Source: Planctomycetota bacterium
Lineage (GTDB): Bacteria; Planctomycetota; Planctomycetia; Pirellulales; Pirellulaceae
NCBI GenBank assembly: GCA_017303505.1
Contig: JAFLCP010000035.1
Span: forward strand, 1-55,518
Length of the DNA stretch: 55,518 bases
Direction of reading: 5' to 3'
Shown here: positions 33,931 to 43,328 of the stretch, in pieces
Layout: the number at the start of each line of letters is the position of its first letter
How positions within the stretch are numbered: the first letter of the stretch is position 1
The notes under the pieces: generated by a model
Database searches by the model: none
What the model was told of the DNA's origin: nothing
The model's input: the letters and a program-made list of their open reading frames with translations, nothing else
Position numbers and translations under genes: made by a program

Positions 33931-35235
33931 TTAGAACAAGATTTCCAAGCCGACCGAACCACCATGGAAGAAGAGTTCGTCATTAGCAAAGAAAACATTG
34001 CCTTGAGCTGGATTGATATTGGTGATCGGCTGATCAACCGCTAGAGCAATGCCGTCGATGTACCAGAACTCGTAGCCTGCCGTTAGATACAAGCTTCGAT
34101 ACAAGCGATAGCGGCCCAAGATTCCCCACTCGATAAAGCCAGCTAGGTTTTCATCATCGGCCGACCGATTCACCAGGGTGGTAACACCATTGTTCACAAA
34201 GGTTGCACCATCGTAAAAGTTAGCCGCCACTCCAATGCGACCGCGCTGACCAACCATCAAGCGTTGGCTCATCGGGAACATCGATTCTCCACCGATGTGA
34301 ACACCGACCAAGGTATTATCGGTCTGCTGAACAAAGCGACCGTTGTTACCGCCAACACCTTGCGAGGTAAAGATTAAATCCTCTTCGATATCGATGATTC
34401 GAACACCATACACAACGCTGAAGATGTCCCACGCCCAACTCTTCTTGTTGATCTCAAAGCTCTGATATTCAGTGCGATAGCTTTGAGAATGGAAGGTTGC
34501 ATCGTTAAAGGCATCCAAGTCACTGGCTACGAAACCACCCGATGTAAAGAGGGCACTGTCTGGATTGGCAACGTTCACAGGGCTCGATCCCGAGGTGACC
34601 CAATCGATAGGACCAGTGAATCCAACCTCCCAACCGTCCGTGCAATTCCACTTGCTGCCGAAGGTGAAGCGGGTCCCCATTTCGTAGTCGAATCCACCCA
34701 ACTCATAAGCCCGCGATAGCGAGAAGTCATCTTCGCCTTCACGCATGATCCACAGAGCTTCAGCAGTGGCGACATAACCATCGTGGCAATACACACCACA
34801 TAGGTCGCTTCCGTATGGACCGCAGGAAGTTCCCGCATGTTGCTGTCCACCATGGTGGCCAATGGCCGCATATCCGAGAGCCGCATGATGGCCCTGTATC
34901 ACACTGCTATCAGCGATCACCGAAGTGCTATTGGTGAAATGTCCCCCAGGAATGCCGTTACCGGCGATCACTTGCGGCTGTGGAGGAGCTGGTGGCTTCG
35001 GAAGTCCAGGTGCAATGAGCTGTTCACCTGGTTGCAAGTCGCTTTCCAACTGAGCTCGCATTTGCAAGCCGGGAGCTTGATAATTGACATTGCTTTGAGG
35101 TGCCCCATAATCGGTGAAGCGTTGTTCTTGACCATAGGTTGATGCATTCAACATCCAACCTAGTCCGAGCGCAAGCATGCACTTGGCAGTTACCTGTTGG
35201 CCATTGCTGGTCTTGAGGAAAAACTTAATAGACAT
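33931..35235 (-). CDS. BBP7-family outer-membrane beta-barrel protein
   Basis: This is a 434-residue exported protein with a signal peptide (KCMLALGLGWMLNASTYGQ). It has the BBP7 opening (YVATAEALWIMREGED), alternating beta segments such as GGFDYEMGTRFTFG and WEVGFTGPIDW, and a C-terminal Phe (VGLEILF), the usual outer-membrane barrel terminal residue. BBP7 barrels are abundant in planctomycetes; their cargo is unknown. A Pro-rich stretch (GLPKPPAPPQP) links signal and barrel. The gene follows the pilus-N/BON gene by 18 bp, so the two are one unit, ended by the hairpin at 33831-33866. Confidence 0.88.
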   Translation of the reverse strand: MSIKFFLKTSNGQQVTAKCMLALGLGWMLNASTYGQEQRFTDYGAPQSNVNYQAPGLQMRAQLESDLQPGEQLIAPGLPKPPAPPQPQVIAGNGIPGGHFTNSTSVIADSSVIQGHHAALGYAAIGHHGGQQHAGTSCGPYGSDLCGVYCHDGYVATAEALWIMREGEDDFSLSRAYELGGFDYEMGTRFTFGSKWNCTDGWEVGFTGPIDWVTSGSSPVNVANPDSALFTSGGFVASDLDAFNDATFHSQSYRTEYQSFEINKKSWAWDIFSVVYGVRIIDIEEDLIFTSQGVGGNNGRFVQQTDNTLVGVHIGGESMFPMSQRLMVGQRGRIGVAANFYDGATFVNNGVTTLVNRSADDENLAGFIEWGILGRYRLYRSLYLTAGYEFWYIDGIALAVDQPITNINPAQGNVFFANDELFFHGGSVGLEILF

Positions 35236-35253
35236 GTTCGCCCCCGGGAACGA

Positions 35254-37341
35254 TTAACGTACAGTAACTTTGTCTTTGACTGGAACCAAACAGAGCTTGC
35301 GAACCAATTGCAGAACTTCTCGAGCTTGTTGTTCTGAGTCCGCTTCACCACAAATCTCGATACATCGATCACTGGCAACGACCCGTAAACCTGTCGAGGG
35401 ATACAAGCGTTGCAAACTATCATTCAACTTGCCGAGCTCCACCGAATCGGTGTTCGCAATCGGTAGAACTTCACCAACTTGAATATCTGCTGTTTCTACT
35501 TTGGATTGACCATTGGCTTCTTTTACCCACAAGGTAGCGCGAGTTACACCAACCTTGCCTGGCAATAAAGCCACCTCACCATCTGCTGTTACGATCGCAC
35601 GACATACAGTGCTGTCATCAACTTCGCATTTAACAACATCTTTGTCGTCGACACGCATCGTCGTTAATGCGACGGTGCCAACTTGGATCGTACGATCGGC
35701 TGGCTTGGAATATTTTTTCGAGGACGCGAGTTTCGTTTCGGTGGAAATCTCTGCATCCGACACAACAGGTTGTGCCACATCGGTCGCAATTGCCTTGGCT
35801 GGTACGGGTGCAACGACAACCGCATCCGGCATGCCAGCCGATGCCGCTGGCGGAACAAGCGGTACAGAGGATAGTTGCGGCGGAGCAGGGACTTTCGGTG
35901 CTGTACTTACCTGAGGTACTGAACTTACCTGAGGTGCTGAACTTACCTGAGGTGCGGGCAACTTACTCGCAGGCGCGGCTTGAACAATCGCGGTACTCGA
36001 CGGCAACTTCGCTGAATCATTCGATAGTGTAATGGGCTCAGCAGGCTTAATCGCATCGCTCATCTTCAATGCGACTTTTTCTGCCGCGACGTGTTCCGAT
36101 GGCGGGAGCGGAGATACCTTGGAATCCACACTCTTCATCGTCGCGGAACTTGAGCCCGTGGCAGAGCTAGCCAAAGCTTGCGGTGATGTACTTGGTTTGG
36201 TTGTAGGTGATGGTGCAGCTTTCGGCGTTTCACTTGTAACTGGCGACGGCTTATCCGCTTGCACAAGTGCGGTTGGCTCTTGTCCCAACACAATCGCTTT
36301 GGGGCGAATCAACACTGCTCCACGACGCGACTCGTCTTTGCTGGGTGTTGATGGAGCGATACCTTCTGGCGAAACAGTGAGCGAACCCATTGTGGTTGGC
36401 TTAGCTTCAACACTCTTCGTATCACTCAGTTTGGATTCAACACCTTTGGCAGTTGGACTCTGCTTGTCGTTGAGCTGCGATCCTGATGTTGGTGGAATGC
36501 TTGCCAACGCCTTTGGGGCGGCAGTGGTTAACAACTTTGGCGATGCGGCTGGCAAATCAACAGCGGATGTTGGAGCCTTGGTCGTATTTTGAGTAACGAC
36601 CGGCGGTGCTGGTACTGCCGGCACTTTATCGCTATTGGCTTTATCGCTTAATCGAAAAGCGGCTGGAGCTTGAGGTTCTGCAGGTGCTGACGCATTGGGT
36701 ATGGTGCGTTGTCCTTGCGCGATTCCGTTATCCGCAGGCTTCGTTTTATCAACAGGTGCCCCAAACTTGATCGAGACCTGCTCACCGGGTGCAGGGACTG
36801 CAGAATTTTTCGCAGCCGCTGAATTATTCACTGCAGCCATGGGGGCCGCAGCCGTGGGTGCTGCAGGCAAAGTGGTTTTGTTGTTTGTGATCGCCGATGT
36901 GGCGGTTGGTGCAGGCAGAGTATTGGGCATCGATATGATGACCGCATCTTTCTTGGCACTTGCAGCATCCGCAGGAGCCGCAACTGGTGGCGCGGGAACA
37001 GTCGGAGCCACAACAGTCGGAGCAGGAAGAATTGTTTTGGGTGCCGGCGCCGCTGGCAAACTGAGTGTTGGCGCGGCCTGAGCAGCAGGTGCAATTGGAG
37101 TCGCAGGTGGCAATACGGGCAGCAACGCAGGAGTTGCAGTAGGAGCAACCGCAGTTGGTGCTGGAACGGATGAAGGAAAAGTTGGCAAGGTCAATGAAGG
37201 AGTCGGCGAAGACTCAGACTTTTTCGTCGTCCCTTCATCAGCCAGGGCTAGCGAACTAGGTGCTACTACGCACAACGACCAAATCAGTTGACGAAGCAAC
37301 TGGCGTTGAGCTTGAGTATCTTTTTGTAGGGGCAACCGCAT
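35254..37341 (-). CDS. Exported Pro/Ala-rich protein with C-terminal pilus-N (T2SS/T3SS) and BON-like domains
   Basis: The 695-residue product has a signal peptide (LIWSLCVVAPSSLALA). About 500 residues of Pro/Ala/Thr/Ser-rich low-complexity sequence follow, then a folded end. That end has a segment like the pilus assembly N-terminal domain of RcpA/CpaC secretins (RTIQVGTVALTTMRVDDKDV, VTADGEVALLPGKVGVTRATLW) and a BON-like module (SLQRLYPSTGLRVVASDRCIEICGEADSEQQAREVLQLVRKL). It has no secretin pore domain. It may be a periplasmic anchor or peptidoglycan-spanning arm paired with the outer-membrane BBP7 barrel encoded 18 bp later. The precise role is inferred. Confidence 0.82.
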   Translation of the reverse strand: MRLPLQKDTQAQRQLLRQLIWSLCVVAPSSLALADEGTTKKSESSPTPSLTLPTFPSSVPAPTAVAPTATPALLPVLPPATPIAPAAQAAPTLSLPAAPAPKTILPAPTVVAPTVPAPPVAAPADAASAKKDAVIISMPNTLPAPTATSAITNNKTTLPAAPTAAAPMAAVNNSAAAKNSAVPAPGEQVSIKFGAPVDKTKPADNGIAQGQRTIPNASAPAEPQAPAAFRLSDKANSDKVPAVPAPPVVTQNTTKAPTSAVDLPAASPKLLTTAAPKALASIPPTSGSQLNDKQSPTAKGVESKLSDTKSVEAKPTTMGSLTVSPEGIAPSTPSKDESRRGAVLIRPKAIVLGQEPTALVQADKPSPVTSETPKAAPSPTTKPSTSPQALASSATGSSSATMKSVDSKVSPLPPSEHVAAEKVALKMSDAIKPAEPITLSNDSAKLPSSTAIVQAAPASKLPAPQVSSAPQVSSVPQVSTAPKVPAPPQLSSVPLVPPAASAGMPDAVVVAPVPAKAIATDVAQPVVSDAEISTETKLASSKKYSKPADRTIQVGTVALTTMRVDDKDVVKCEVDDSTVCRAIVTADGEVALLPGKVGVTRATLWVKEANGQSKVETADIQVGEVLPIANTDSVELGKLNDSLQRLYPSTGLRVVASDRCIEICGEADSEQQAREVLQLVRKLCLVPVKDKVTVR
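35905..35958. repeat. Three 18-bp tandem units in the Pro/Ala-rich gene
   Basis: Units starting ACTTACCTGAGG at 35905, 35923 and 35941 repeat with one or two changes. On the minus strand they encode APQVSS-type hexapeptides. The length is a multiple of three, so copy number can vary without a frameshift. Confidence 0.85.
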
Positions 37342-38061
37342 CCCCGGACTCCTTCATCGCTAGACCGAATGGAACCTCTGCAGTCCACGAATGAAATGCA
37401 ATGGCGACGAACACAACTTAGAATCGCGAAGCTAGGCAGTCGTGGAGCAACTTGCCCGCTGTCCATCCAAGTGATGTCGTATCTTTTTGAAGAAAGCAGG
37501 CGCGGTTTCCCACACGCTACCTCTTCCCAATCCTTCGTATCGGGATTCCGGTTATGCCGAGTTGAGCGAATCTGCCAGATCTAACAAACGTAGCGGTCGT
37601 GGCTACAGTTACATGCGAAGTGGCCCCCCTCGACTGTAGCAAGCCCACTGGCGAATGCGATCCATCCTGCTAGCAAACCCAACAACTGCGATACGGGGCA
37701 GGGAAAAACCACCCTACATAGGGGTCCGGGTGAGCGAATGAAATGAAGAATCGAGCGGTTCCCGGAATAGAGCGGAATAGAATAGTTGTGATTTGCTACC
37801 TGCGATTGACGATTCGTAAGGGGTTGGGCTATAAATGCCCGCATAGGTTCGCGGAGAAGCTTTTGCTTTCGTAGAAGGCACTTCACCCTGAATCAATGTT
37901 CATTACGATGTAGCCATGAAGTCGAAGGTCCTCACCACGATTGGAGGATCTGTGAATCGCTCTCGATGAAATGTCGCTCGGTAAGCGCCACTAGGTGTTT
38001 CCGAAACTCAGACCGTCGAGCAGAAAATCATTGACAGGCGAAATCACGAAGGAGTTTTTAC
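37342..38061. other. Long intergenic region before rpsB
   Basis: This 720-bp stretch separates the minus-strand Pro/Ala-rich gene from rpsB and must contain both promoters. No gene is convincing; open frames on the minus strand (for example 37581-37886) are not family-like. The last ~160 bp could form a leader for rpsB, since ribosomal protein S2 genes are often autoregulated, but I cannot define a structure. AAGGAG lies 8 nt before the rpsB ATG. Confidence 0.35.
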
Positions 38062-38829
38062 ATGTCGAATGAAATCGTCAAGCAGCTGGTTGAAGCAGGT
38101 GCCCACTTCGGTCACCGCGTTAGCCGCTGGAATCCCAAGATGGCTCCATACATCTATGGGCGCAAGAATCTTATTCACATTATCGATATCCGCGAAACTC
38201 TCCGCGGACTATTGCGAGCCAAGAAATATTTGAGCCAGGTGTCAGCTGGCGGTAGCTTGGTACTATTCGTTGGTACCAAAAAGCAAGCTTCCGATATCGT
38301 TCAACGCGAAGCAACTCGCTGCGGAATGCCATTCGTGAGCGAGCGTTGGTTGGGTGGAGCTTTGACCAACTTCCGCACGATTCGCAGCCGCTTGTCCCGC
38401 TTGGAACAACTTGAATCGTTGATTCACGGCGACGAGTTGAAGACATACTCCAAGAAGATGCAGTCGGCACTGAACCGCGAGTATCGCAAGATCTACCGCA
38501 ACTTGAACGGTTTGCGAACTTTGAACCGTTTGCCAGAGTGCTTGGTCATTATTGATCCGAACAAGGAAAAGAACGCTGTTAAAGAGGCGAAGCGTTTGGG
38601 CATTACGACCGTGGCCTTGATCGATACCGATTGCAACCCTGACTTGATCGATCTACCAATTCCAGGTAACGACGACGGTATCCGATCGATCGACCTGATC
38701 GTTTCGCAATTGGCGGACGCAGTCCTAGCAGGTCGCGCAACCAACCCAGAATTGCAGAAGCAATCGGGTGGTGATGCGGCAACTGCCAAGGCCGCTGCAC
38801 TTGCTGCCGCTGAAGCCGAAAAGAACTAG
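38062..38829 (+). CDS. rpsB: Ribosomal protein S2
   Basis: This is the 30S ribosomal protein S2, 255 residues. Motifs are [32 protein letters not shown]-like [71 protein letters not shown] and [24 protein letters not shown] short Ala-rich C-terminal tail follows. Strong AAGGAG ribosome binding site. It opens the classic rpsB-tsf-pyrH-frr order. A small hairpin (CGTTTAT/ATAAACG, 38831-38849) and a second 7-bp stem (38862-38868 with 38884-38890) lie between it and tsf and may set their relative expression. Confidence 0.97.
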   Translation: MSNEIVKQLVEAGAHFGHRVSRWNPKMAPYIYGRKNLIHIIDIRETLRGLLRAKKYLSQVSAGGSLVLFVGTKKQASDIVQREATRCGMPFVSERWLGGALTNFRTIRSRLSRLEQLESLIHGDELKTYSKKMQSALNREYRKIYRNLNGLRTLNRLPECLVIIDPNKEKNAVKEAKRLGITTVALIDTDCNPDLIDLPIPGNDDGIRSIDLIVSQLADAVLAGRATNPELQKQSGGDAATAKAAALAAAEAEKN

Positions 38830-39077
38830 TCGTTTATCCTGTATAAACGCACGTCCAATGCTCGCCCGTCTACCGAATGGTTGCGGGCGACTATTGTTTT
38901 GGGGATCAAGCGATGATCGCGATGGGACGGCCTGCGGTCTCTTACTGAAACCCAAAACGGTTTGAAATTTGCCCTAGTTTGGCGACGCTCACACAGCGTT
39001 CGAAATTCCAGTTCGAATATCCTCACTCTCGAATCGATCGAGAAAAAGACACATTATTGACAGGAGTAAAACTTCCC

Positions 39078-39911
39078 ATGGCAGAAATCAGCGCTGCACA
39101 AGTAAAAGCTTTTCGCGAAAGAACCGGTTTGCCTTTGATGGATTGCAAACAAGCTCTCAACGAGGCAGAAGGTAACGAAGAAAAGGCAATCGAAATCCTC
39201 CGCAAGCGTGGAGAGAAACTCGGTGAGAAGCGCGCTGACCGTGAAACTGCTTTCGGTCGCTTTGGCTTGGCAATTTCGGCCACTGGAACCAGTGGTGCTA
39301 TGGTTGAATTGAAGTGCGAAAGCGCTCCGGTGACACAGAACGAAGAGTTCATTCAGTTGGCAGCTGACTTGGCTCAGGCTTTGGCAGTCTCCAAGGTTAC
39401 AACCGCTGAGGCGTTGCTGGCTCTTAAGTCACCTAGCAAGCCAAGCGTAACATTGGCTGACCAATTGTCAGACATGTTCAATCGTATTCGCGAGAAATTC
39501 GAAGTAGGTCGTATGCATCGTTTCGATGGCCCGACCGGTGGCTATTCGCATAACAGCGGTACCGTCGCTGGTGTTTTGCTTTCCATCGAAGGTGGCTCGG
39601 ATGAAGCAGCTAAGAACGTCGCAATGCACATCGCTGCAATGCGTCCGCTGTCATTGAGCACAGCAGATCTTGACCCAACTTTGGTAGCCAAGGAACGAGA
39701 ACTTCTGCGTGCCGCTGCTTTGGCAGAAGGCAAACCAGAAGCGATTGTTGATAAAATGGTCGATGGTCGAATGAAGAACTTTTACGCTGAGCGAGTTCTA
39801 CTAGAACAGCCTTTCGTAAAAGACGATAAAGTAACCGTTGGTCAATACGCAAAGAGCGAAGGCATGACCGTCAAAGCCTTCGTGCACAATGTTCTTGGTC
39901 AAGTTGGCTAA
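39078..39911 (+). CDS. tsf: Translation elongation factor Ts
   Basis: EF-Ts recycles EF-Tu by nucleotide exchange. The 277-residue protein starts with the EF-Ts signature AEISAAQVKAFRERTGLPLMDCKQALNEAEGNEEKAIEILRKRG, followed by the variable core (GRMHRFDGPTGGYSHNSGT, MHIAAMRPLSL) and ends QYAKSEGMTVKAFVHNVLGQVG. I chose ATG 39078 with CAGGAG 11 nt upstream; an in-frame start at 38979 would add residues outside the family. The terminator at 39977-40019 ends this transcript before pyrH. Confidence 0.96.
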   Translation: MAEISAAQVKAFRERTGLPLMDCKQALNEAEGNEEKAIEILRKRGEKLGEKRADRETAFGRFGLAISATGTSGAMVELKCESAPVTQNEEFIQLAADLAQALAVSKVTTAEALLALKSPSKPSVTLADQLSDMFNRIREKFEVGRMHRFDGPTGGYSHNSGTVAGVLLSIEGGSDEAAKNVAMHIAAMRPLSLSTADLDPTLVAKERELLRAAALAEGKPEAIVDKMVDGRMKNFYAERVLLEQPFVKDDKVTVGQYAKSEGMTVKAFVHNVLGQVG

Positions 39912-39976
39912 TGCCCTAATTACGCACGCCGATTTTCGATTCAGCAAGTCGATTGTCTGAGTGCGATTTCGATAAC

Positions 39977-40019
39977 CCCCGCGATCTCTTCCAGCCAGAA
40001 TGGATCGCGGGGATTTTGT
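39977..40019 (+). terminator. Terminator between tsf and pyrH
   Basis: CCCCGCGATC (39977-39986) pairs perfectly with GATCGCGGGG (40003-40012), followed by ATTTTGT. It lies about 65 bp after the tsf stop, dividing the rpsB-tsf pair from pyrH-frr. Confidence 0.75.
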
Positions 40020-40066
40020 CTATATATGGCCCAAATATATCTTTGTTTCAAAGCTCGAGAATCTCT

Positions 40067-40843
40067 ATGAATTCAAACGAATCCGCGACGCCTCATTATC
40101 GGCGTGTCATTCTTAAGTTGAGTGGCGAGAGCTTGGCCCATGCCGGAGAGCGTGGCATCAGCATGGACGAAGTCCAGACCATTGCGATGCAAATCAAAAA
40201 CGCGCATGATCTCGGTTGCCAAGTTGCCGTGGTCGTCGGTGGAGGAAACATTCTTCGCGGAGCGCAGTTCAAAGGAAACGGCGGTAATTTGATTCATGAA
40301 GCTACAGCCCACTACATGGGCATGTTGGCGACCGTCATCAACGCTCTTTCGTTGCAAGATCCGCTTGAAATGATTGGTTGCCAATCGCGCGTTATGTCGG
40401 CTGTAAAGATGGATGGTGTTTGTGAACCCTTCATTCGACGCCGCGCTATTCGCCATCTAGAGAAGGGGCGTATCGTTATTCTAGCCGGCGGAACAGGAAA
40501 CCCGTTTGTAACGACCGATACGGCAGCTGCCCAAAGAGCTCTCGAACTTGAAGCAGACATCGTCCTCAAAGCAACTCGCGTCGATGGTGTCTACAGCGAT
40601 GACCCCGAAAAGAATCCGCACGCGATCCTGTACCGTGAACTGGATTATGATGTAGTGATGGAAAAATCTTTGCGCGTTATGGATGGCACGGCCATCGCGC
40701 TGTGCCGCGAACACAAAATGCCTGTCCTCGTTTTCAACTTCAAGAAGGATGGCAACATTGTTAGAGCCGTGAGCGGCCAAAAGGTGGGCACCCGAATCGG
40801 TCCACGATTGAAACCGGGCGAACCACTTTTGACCTTAGCCTAA
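40067..40843 (+). CDS. pyrH: UMP kinase
   Basis: PyrH converts UMP to UDP with ATP, in the pyrimidine pathway. The 258-residue protein shows [97 protein letters not shown] and FNFKKDGNI, all in family order. The ATG at 40067 is chosen over an upstream one at 39953, whose extra residues are the terminator region translated. Between tsf and frr as in most bacteria. Confidence 0.96.
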   Translation: MNSNESATPHYRRVILKLSGESLAHAGERGISMDEVQTIAMQIKNAHDLGCQVAVVVGGGNILRGAQFKGNGGNLIHEATAHYMGMLATVINALSLQDPLEMIGCQSRVMSAVKMDGVCEPFIRRRAIRHLEKGRIVILAGGTGNPFVTTDTAAAQRALELEADIVLKATRVDGVYSDDPEKNPHAILYRELDYDVVMEKSLRVMDGTAIALCREHKMPVLVFNFKKDGNIVRAVSGQKVGTRIGPRLKPGEPLLTLA

Positions 40844-40965
40844 TAAATCCGAGCGTTATCTGGACTTAGCCCGATTTCGCTCGTACCCCCAGAGCATGTA
40901 AAATATTGATGACGACTGGCATTCGAGCAGTCGATATCCTCTTTACCACCGAAGGAACCCAAGCG

Positions 40966-41529
40966 ATGACAACGGAAGAGATCCTTCTCGATGCGGAAGA
41001 CAGAATGGAAAAGGCAATTTCCATTTTGAAGAACAATTTGGCCGGCATTCGAACCGGGCGAGCCAACCCAGGTTTGGTCGATTCGGTACGGGTAGAAGTT
41101 TACGGCTCACAGACCCCACTGAAACAATTAGCCAGCGTTGGGGCTCCTGAGCCTCAACAAATAGTGATTCGTCCTTTCGATCCAAGTATTATTAAAGAGA
41201 TCGAGAAAGCGATCGTCGCCAGCGACTTGGGACTTAACCCACAAAGCGATGGTCGTCTCATTCGCTTAAACGTCCCACCATTGAGCACCGAAGTCCGCAA
41301 GAAAATGGTGGCTCGTATCAAAGAACTGTGCGAAGAATGCAAAGTCGCCGTTCGCAGCATCCGTCGCGATGCAAATAAAGCGGCTGATACCGCTGAAAAA
41401 GATAAGCTATGCAGTGAAGATGACCGTGATAAGCTCAAAGAAGAAATTCAAGAGTTGACCAAGAAGTATGAAGCCGAAGCAACGGATCTTGCTAAGGCTC
41501 GTGAAAATGATGTGATGGAACAATCCTAA
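40966..41529 (+). CDS. frr: Ribosome recycling factor
   Basis: RRF dissociates the post-termination ribosome with EF-G. The 187-residue protein matches the family over its whole length: RMEKAISILKNNLAGIRTGRANPGL, VEVYGSQTPLKQLASV, QIVIRPFDPSIIKEIEKAI, NVPPLSTEVRKKMVARIKELCEECKVAVRSIRRDANK. The ATG at 40966 has GAAGGA 9 nt upstream. It follows pyrH by 122 bp and precedes the zinc-ribbon gene by 32 bp. Confidence 0.96.
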   Translation: MTTEEILLDAEDRMEKAISILKNNLAGIRTGRANPGLVDSVRVEVYGSQTPLKQLASVGAPEPQQIVIRPFDPSIIKEIEKAIVASDLGLNPQSDGRLIRLNVPPLSTEVRKKMVARIKELCEECKVAVRSIRRDANKAADTAEKDKLCSEDDRDKLKEEIQELTKKYEAEATDLAKARENDVMEQS

Positions 41530-41561
41530 CTCTTTTTCCAATAACCGGGCGCAGAGTAGAC

Positions 41562-43268
41562 GTGTCTCAGAACTCAGATCAAATCCTCGAATTCTTCTGC
41601 CCCAAATGTAACCAACGCTTGCGAGCCGCTAGCCGCCTTGCCGGTCAGCGGCTCGTTTGCCCTAAATGCGAACAGAGCGTGAAGGTCCCTGGAATCGCAG
41701 CGTCGAAAAATGACGATGCCAACTGGCTGGATCTCGAAGCACCAGCTCCCCCCGTCGCGCCGGTTGTGAATAACTCTTCTACGATTTCACTCGACGAAGA
41801 TATCTTCTCTGTAGAGACTCCAAGCCCTAAAGAAGCAGCACCGACTCCTAAGTCGAGTGCTTCCAAAAGTCCAGCCGCTAAGCCTATCCCACAGCCCTCA
41901 TCGGCAACTGATTCTGCAGTCCCAAAGATAGCGCCAGACACAGCATCCGCCCCAACTCCGAAATCAACAACCAAAGCAGATACATCTCCGACAATCGCGC
42001 CACCATCGATTCCTCCCGACGATGACGATCTTCCCACCCTCGCACCTGTTACACCATCGAGCAGCGGTAGCGACTTTGCGTCGGATTTGTTTGCTTCGAT
42101 CCGCTTGGAAGATTTACCTCCACCAACTGCCGCCTCGACCGGTCGTAAGCCATCGTCTAGCGATGCCATGGAGGCCAAAACCGAAACGCATGATGCCGAG
42201 TACCGAATCACTTGTCGAACTTGTGGCACTCCTCAATATGTTCCGCTTCGGAAACAAGGTAAGTCGATTCGTTGTCCGGATTGCCATAGCGAATTCGTGA
42301 TCCCGCCACCTCCACCCAATTGGAATCCCAAGGCGAAGACCTCGAAAGCCGCAGGCAAACAAGTCGACCATGAAGTGACATTGACAGCCGATACTGGTCC
42401 AGCGCCCGAGATGCCCGAACCCACACGCAAATCGGCTCATGAGTATTTGAGCAACGCGGAACAAGCGACGCTCGACGAGCAGATGGACAAAATGTATGTC
42501 ACCAGCGATTTTGATTCGCAGGAATTCATGCGAAAGAACTTCGCCATTTTTCGCGATGTCTCGGTCTGGTTCTATACGTTTGCACTTGGCATGCTGACCG
42601 GCATTGCGATGGCCGTATTCCTAACACTGCACTCGTCCTTTGGAGAAAAAGTACCTGCCATCGCGATTGATATCGGTGGACTCATCGTGGGAATTGTTGT
42701 GGTCAGCGTCCACTTCTTTTTTGGTTACGCCCTCGTCGATGCCGGTGCACATCATCGCACTTCGGCTCGGTATTGGCCGCTCGGAAGCCTCGGGCAAGTT
42801 CTGGGTGATGGGAAGCCAGTTCTCGTTGCGAGTTTTCTCAGCGCGGCACCCGGCTTAGCCTTGGGAACATTAATCCTGTTGGCAGGCTTGAGCACTGTGA
42901 TCGCTACCATACCGGTATTCCTATCTTTCTGCGGCTTATTTCCGATCGTGTTGCTGTCGATGCTCAACAATCAATCGATCTCAACCCCGTTTTCCCAAAA
43001 AGTAATCGCTTCCATTAATTTAGCCAAAGAAGAATGGGGCGCTGCCTATTTCAAGATCGGTATCGTAGCCTTTATCGCGTTTTTAACATTGAGCGTTGGT
43101 TTAACGAATCCTTTCCTTGCGGTTATTGCTGGGTTCGCTTTACCGTTGGCATTCTTCTATGCTTGTTACCAAACCGGTTTATTAGGTTCAACGGTTGCAC
43201 AATATTTGGACGTTGATATTGGTCAGTCTGAAGGTGATTCTTCGGCGAGCGATGCTCTCCCAGCATAA
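41562..43268 (+). CDS. Membrane protein with two N-terminal zinc ribbons
   Basis: The 568-residue protein starts with GTG at 41562, 32 bp after frr. It has a first zinc ribbon (CPKCNQRLRAASRLAGQ... with a second CPKC pair), a long Pro/Ala/Ser/Thr-rich linker, a second ribbon (CRTCGTPQYVPLRKQGK... with CPDC), and then about five to six C-terminal membrane helices (VSVWFYTFALGMLTGIAMAVF, IAIDIGGLIVGIVVVSVHFFF, and others). Such proteins are common in planctomycetes; the function is unknown. The low-complexity linker has no clear DNA repeat. Co-expression with ribosome recycling is suggested by the spacing only. Confidence 0.82.
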   Translation: MSQNSDQILEFFCPKCNQRLRAASRLAGQRLVCPKCEQSVKVPGIAASKNDDANWLDLEAPAPPVAPVVNNSSTISLDEDIFSVETPSPKEAAPTPKSSASKSPAAKPIPQPSSATDSAVPKIAPDTASAPTPKSTTKADTSPTIAPPSIPPDDDDLPTLAPVTPSSSGSDFASDLFASIRLEDLPPPTAASTGRKPSSSDAMEAKTETHDAEYRITCRTCGTPQYVPLRKQGKSIRCPDCHSEFVIPPPPPNWNPKAKTSKAAGKQVDHEVTLTADTGPAPEMPEPTRKSAHEYLSNAEQATLDEQMDKMYVTSDFDSQEFMRKNFAIFRDVSVWFYTFALGMLTGIAMAVFLTLHSSFGEKVPAIAIDIGGLIVGIVVVSVHFFFGYALVDAGAHHRTSARYWPLGSLGQVLGDGKPVLVASFLSAAPGLALGTLILLAGLSTVIATIPVFLSFCGLFPIVLLSMLNNQSISTPFSQKVIASINLAKEEWGAAYFKIGIVAFIAFLTLSVGLTNPFLAVIAGFALPLAFFYACYQTGLLGSTVAQYLDVDIGQSEGDSSASDALPA

Positions 43269-43328
43269 GATCAGCCCTCAAACAAATCCTTCAATCCCTC
43301 CCAACTCAGTTTGTCGTACGGATATAGC

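Noticed and set aside
36032-37081. Plus-strand open frames opposite the Pro/Ala-rich gene
   Set aside because: Gly/Ala-rich antisense shadows of GCN/CCN codons, with no family pattern.
37581-37886. A 101-codon minus-strand frame in the gap before rpsB
   Set aside because: No family resemblance, no ribosome binding site, and mixed composition; left as unassigned intergenic DNA.
38028-38060. ATTGACAGG shared upstream of rpsB and tsf as a possible -35 element
   Set aside because: Too close to the start codons for a promoter and no -10 element follows; more likely chance or part of the ribosome binding region.
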